From the NCBI GenBank assembly GCA_019115865.1, contig DXCT01000101.1, positions 62,001 through 126,000 on the forward strand: DNA of 64,000 nt. The letters run 5' to 3'. Made by a program: the position numbers and the translations under genes. The notes beneath the pieces were generated by a model. That model was not told the DNA's origin. It saw only the letters and a list, made by a program, of their open reading frames with translations, and ran no database searches. Source of the stretch: Candidatus Yaniella excrementavium. Its GTDB lineage: Bacteria; Actinomycetota; Actinomycetes; Actinomycetales; Micrococcaceae. Below are positions 61,523 to 64,000 of this stretch, piece by piece (position 1 is the stretch's first letter; every line of letters starts with the position of its first letter).

Positions 61523-63211
61523 ATGGCTAAACTTGGTCACGTGAATCCCGAAAAACTTTCTGAAGCTATTGCCCATACACTGCATACCGCAATAGAAGCC
61601 GGTGAGATCCAGTTGCCGGCTGAGGCGGTCCCCGAAGCTCCCAGAGTCGAACGACCAAAGTCGCGCGAGCACGGTGACTGGGCGACGAATATTGCCATGC
61701 AGCTTGGCAAGCAGGCCGGTATGAATCCACGGCAGTTCGCTGAAATTCTGGCGCCTAGACTCCAAGCTTTGGAAGGCGTTGCACAGGTTGATATCGCGGG
61801 ACCGGGCTTCATTAACATCGTGCTTGATGCTGCGGCAGCTGGGGAGCTAGCCCGCACCATCGTCGAGGCAGGTGAGGCATTCGGCCACAACGATCAGGCG
61901 GCCGGCGATGTCGTGAACGTGGAGTTTGTCTCAGCCAATCCCACCGGTCCGCTGCACATCGGTCACACCCGGTGGGCCGCATTGGGCGACGCGATCAGTC
62001 GACTCCTGCGTGCTTCTGGTGCGCAGGTCACAAATGAGTACTACATTAATGACTATGGTGCCCAGCTCGACGTTTTTGCTTCTTCGGTATGGTCGAGGAT
62101 GCACGGCGAAGATGTGCCAGAGGGCGGTTACCCCGGCAAATATATTTTCGAGCTCGCCGACGCTATCAAGGCGGAAGACCCCAAGATTGCAGAGCAGTCC
62201 TTTGCCCAGGCGCTACCTCAGTTGCGTACCAGGGCGTACCAGCTCCAACTTGCCGAAATCAAGCAAACTTTAGACGCGTTTCAAGTCAACTTTGATGTTT
62301 GGTTCTCAGAGGCTGAGCTGCACGAGCACGGCGCCGTTGACGATGCCCTTGAACGGCTTAAAGCACAAGGTCACACGTTTGAAGAAAACGGTGCGTTTTG
62401 GTTGCGTACCACCGATTTCGGGGACGATAAGGACCGAGTGCTAATTAAGGCTGACGGTAAACCCACCTATTTTGCCGGCGACGCGGCCTACTACCTGTCG
62501 AAAAAAGATCGCGGATTCGACCAAAAGATTTATCTTCTGGGAGCTGACCACCACGGATATGTGAACCGGCTTCGTGCTTTGGCTGCGTGCGCGGGTGATG
62601 ACATGGACGCCAATATCGAGATCCTGATCGGTCAGTTGATTTCAGTCGACGGTGCCAAATTGTCGAAGCGCGCTGGCAATATTATCGAACTTAAAGACCT
62701 CATTGAATGGCTAGGCGTTGACGCGCTGCGCTACTCGTTGGCCCGCTACCCGAATGATTCACCAATTGAAATCGATCCGGAATTATTGCGCGCACAAACC
62801 AACGATAACCCGGTGTTCTATGTCCAGTACGCCCATGCTCGCTCCTGCTCAGCGGCTCGCACCGCCGAAGCTCAGGGTGTGCTGCGAGACCCAGCTACAT
62901 TTGATGCCTCGGCGTTGAACCAGCCAACAGAAGAAGAGCTGTTATCTAAATTGGCGCAGTTCCCGTCCATTGTTGGCAGTGCCGCAAAACTGCGTCAACC
63001 GCACCGGTTAGCCCGTCACCTGGAATCTATCGCTGCCGCCTACCACGCCTGGTATGCTGCGGCTCGCATCGTGCCGGCACCGAACCAAGATGGCACCAAA
63101 CCAGAACCACAAACCGTCAACTACTCCCGTCGTTGGCTCAACGATGCCACGACTCAGGTCCTCGCAAATGGTCTAGGACTGCTGGGAGTGTCAGCACCGG
63201 AGAAAATGTAA
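61523..63211 (+). CDS. argS: Arginyl-tRNA synthetase
   Basis: A 562-residue class I synthetase: N-terminal Add-1 domain (about 1-110), HIGH motif in NPTGPLHIGHTRWAALGDAISRLL, the family sequence NEYYINDYGAQLDVFASSVW, a KMSKS-like AKLSKRAGNIIEL and the C-terminal DALR anticodon-binding domain (from about residue 440). It charges tRNA-Arg. No strong Shine-Dalgarno precedes the ATG. The stop overlaps lysA by one base (TAATG); argS-lysA is a conserved actinobacterial pair. Confidence 0.96.
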   Translation: MAKLGHVNPEKLSEAIAHTLHTAIEAGEIQLPAEAVPEAPRVERPKSREHGDWATNIAMQLGKQAGMNPRQFAEILAPRLQALEGVAQVDIAGPGFINIVLDAAAAGELARTIVEAGEAFGHNDQAAGDVVNVEFVSANPTGPLHIGHTRWAALGDAISRLLRASGAQVTNEYYINDYGAQLDVFASSVWSRMHGEDVPEGGYPGKYIFELADAIKAEDPKIAEQSFAQALPQLRTRAYQLQLAEIKQTLDAFQVNFDVWFSEAELHEHGAVDDALERLKAQGHTFEENGAFWLRTTDFGDDKDRVLIKADGKPTYFAGDAAYYLSKKDRGFDQKIYLLGADHHGYVNRLRALAACAGDDMDANIEILIGQLISVDGAKLSKRAGNIIELKDLIEWLGVDALRYSLARYPNDSPIEIDPELLRAQTNDNPVFYVQYAHARSCSAARTAEAQGVLRDPATFDASALNQPTEEELLSKLAQFPSIVGSAAKLRQPHRLARHLESIAAAYHAWYAAARIVPAPNQDGTKPEPQTVNYSRRWLNDATTQVLANGLGLLGVSAPEKM

Positions 63212-64000
63212 TGAAATCACCTCTTGCCCCAGCATGGTTGTCCCTTCCAGAAGACACTGCGGCACTTGATCCCACGATTTTCTCCACCGGCGTGGACCGC
63301 CAGGCCGGCGAAGTGTCCGTCCAGGGGCTTGGTGTTACTGAACTCGTCGAACAGTTCGGTAGTCCGCTGTGGGTCTTGGATGAAAACGATTTTCGCTTTC
63401 GAGCACGGCAGTACGTTGATGCCTTCAATACTGCATTTGCGCCACTTTGCGGGGCAGTGGATGTCTTTTATGCCTCCAAGGCACTCCTGACAGTGCAGGT
63501 TGCCCAATGGGTCAAAGAAGAAGGCCTGTTCATCGATACGGCCTCTGGTGGCGAACTGGCTGTTGCCTTACGTGCCGGTTCGGATCCAGCAAAGATCGGT
63601 TTGCACGGCAATAATAAATCTGATGCCGAGTTACAGACCGCTATTTCCAAAAAAATTGGACGGATCGTTGTCGACTCGTTGTCTGAGTTGTACCGCGTGG
63701 AACATCTTGCCGAACAGCTCCAGGTGCGAGCCAATGTGATGCTGCGCTTGACTCCTGGCGTCGATGCCTCGACACACCAGCACATTGCCACCGCACACGA
63801 GGATCAGAAGTTTGGGCTGTCGATGACACCGGCACCGGACGAAGATACTTCGGTTGCTTATCAAGCCGTGCACTGGGCTGCGGCAGCCCAGCATATAGAT
63901 CTGGTTGGCTTACATTCGCATATCGGTAGCCAAATCTTTGATTCCCAAGGTTTCGAAACGGCCGCAACGCGGATGCTGGAATTTATCGCGACCATTGATG
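63211..64000 (+). CDS. lysA: Diaminopimelate decarboxylase (N-terminal part)
   Basis: The first 263 residues of a fold-type III PLP enzyme, cut by the window end. It shows the substrate-pocket segment FGSPLWVLDENDFRFRARQYVDAF, the PLP lysine in VFYASKALLTVQVAQWV, then GLFIDTASGGELAVALRAG, IGLHGNNKSDAEL, LRLTPGVDASTHQHIATAHEDQKFGLS and GLHSHIGSQI. It makes lysine from meso-diaminopimelate. Coupled to argS by a one-base overlap. Confidence 0.95.
   Translation, partial: MKSPLAPAWLSLPEDTAALDPTIFSTGVDRQAGEVSVQGLGVTELVEQFGSPLWVLDENDFRFRARQYVDAFNTAFAPLCGAVDVFYASKALLTVQVAQWVKEEGLFIDTASGGELAVALRAGSDPAKIGLHGNNKSDAELQTAISKKIGRIVVDSLSELYRVEHLAEQLQVRANVMLRLTPGVDASTHQHIATAHEDQKFGLSMTPAPDEDTSVAYQAVHWAAAAQHIDLVGLHSHIGSQIFDSQGFETAATRMLEFIATID

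Noticed and set aside
1..64000. CRISPR arrays, insertion sequences, integrases, phage genes or a replication origin
   Set aside because: None seen: no regularly spaced repeats, transposase or recombinase motifs, or dnaA-type region were found on either strand.

Overview
The window looks like chromosome from a Micrococcales actinobacterium, most likely a Micrococcaceae relative of moderate GC (roughly half GC by eye). The evidence is a WhiB1 regulator next to a PdtaS-type kinase, a Kgd-type 2-oxoglutarate decarboxylase, a SigR/RsrA pair, the very short ribosomal protein bL37, GuaB1, the large NAD-glutamate dehydrogenase and a tmRNA tag ending ALAA. There are no insertion sequences, phage genes or CRISPR arrays. 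Most of it is core chromosome, with accessory-looking blocks at about 7-14.6 kb and 49.6-60.6 kb.

Layout. 0-3.1 kb: C-terminus of NAD-glutamate dehydrogenase, pdtaS and convergent whiB1. 3.4-7 kb: a small membrane protein, a DUF1844 protein, then infC (ATT start behind an attenuator-like leader), rpmI, rplT and a SpoU-type rRNA methyltransferase. 7-14.6 kb: a 1000-residue FHA/transmembrane/FtsK ATPase facing away from a compact Tad (Flp) pilus operon. 14.8-19.7 kb: a bacterial eRF1-like protein (baeRF2 type), two tandem DUF2267 proteins, an unusual ABC-class ATPase and prfB. 19.7-25.9 kb: SRPBCC protein, thiolase, ftsE, ftsX, a coiled-coil M23 hydrolase, smpB and ssrA (tmRNA). 26-30.2 kb, minus strand: aroA, rsgA, hisN and two crcB fluoride-channel genes. 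30.4-31.5 kb: SigR-like sigma factor with its zinc anti-sigma factor, then bL37. 31.6-40.5 kb: a degenerate SGNH protein, kgd, divergent guaB1 and two CNNM/CBS membrane proteins. 40.6-43.8 kb: a zinc-type ABC importer with a Zur-like repressor and an upstream palindrome. 44-49.6 kb: sulfurtransferase, HIT protein and the HrpA helicase. 49.6-60.6 kb: a degenerate acetyl-CoA-synthetase-like protein, an IclR regulator and a Liv-type ABC importer interleaved with two CoA-ligase-like genes. 60.7-64 kb: an HTH protein, tRNA-Arg(CCG), argS and the start of lysA.

How they work together. Translation and ribosome rescue dominate (infC, rpmI, rplT, rRNA methylation, prfB, smpB/ssrA, bL37, rsgA, hrpA, argS/tRNA-Arg, baeRF2). 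FtsEX with the M23 protein forms a cell-division hydrolysis module. The Liv block reads as import and CoA activation of an unknown carboxylic acid under IclR control. The less understood parts are the FHA-FtsK/Tad pairing, the baeRF2-DUF2267-ATPase-prfB neighbourhood, and several proteins whose family folds are kept while catalytic motifs are lost.

Limits: everything is from reading the sequence. Family names rest on recognisable motifs and gene order, start codons were judged by Shine-Dalgarno spacing and family length, and no searches were run.
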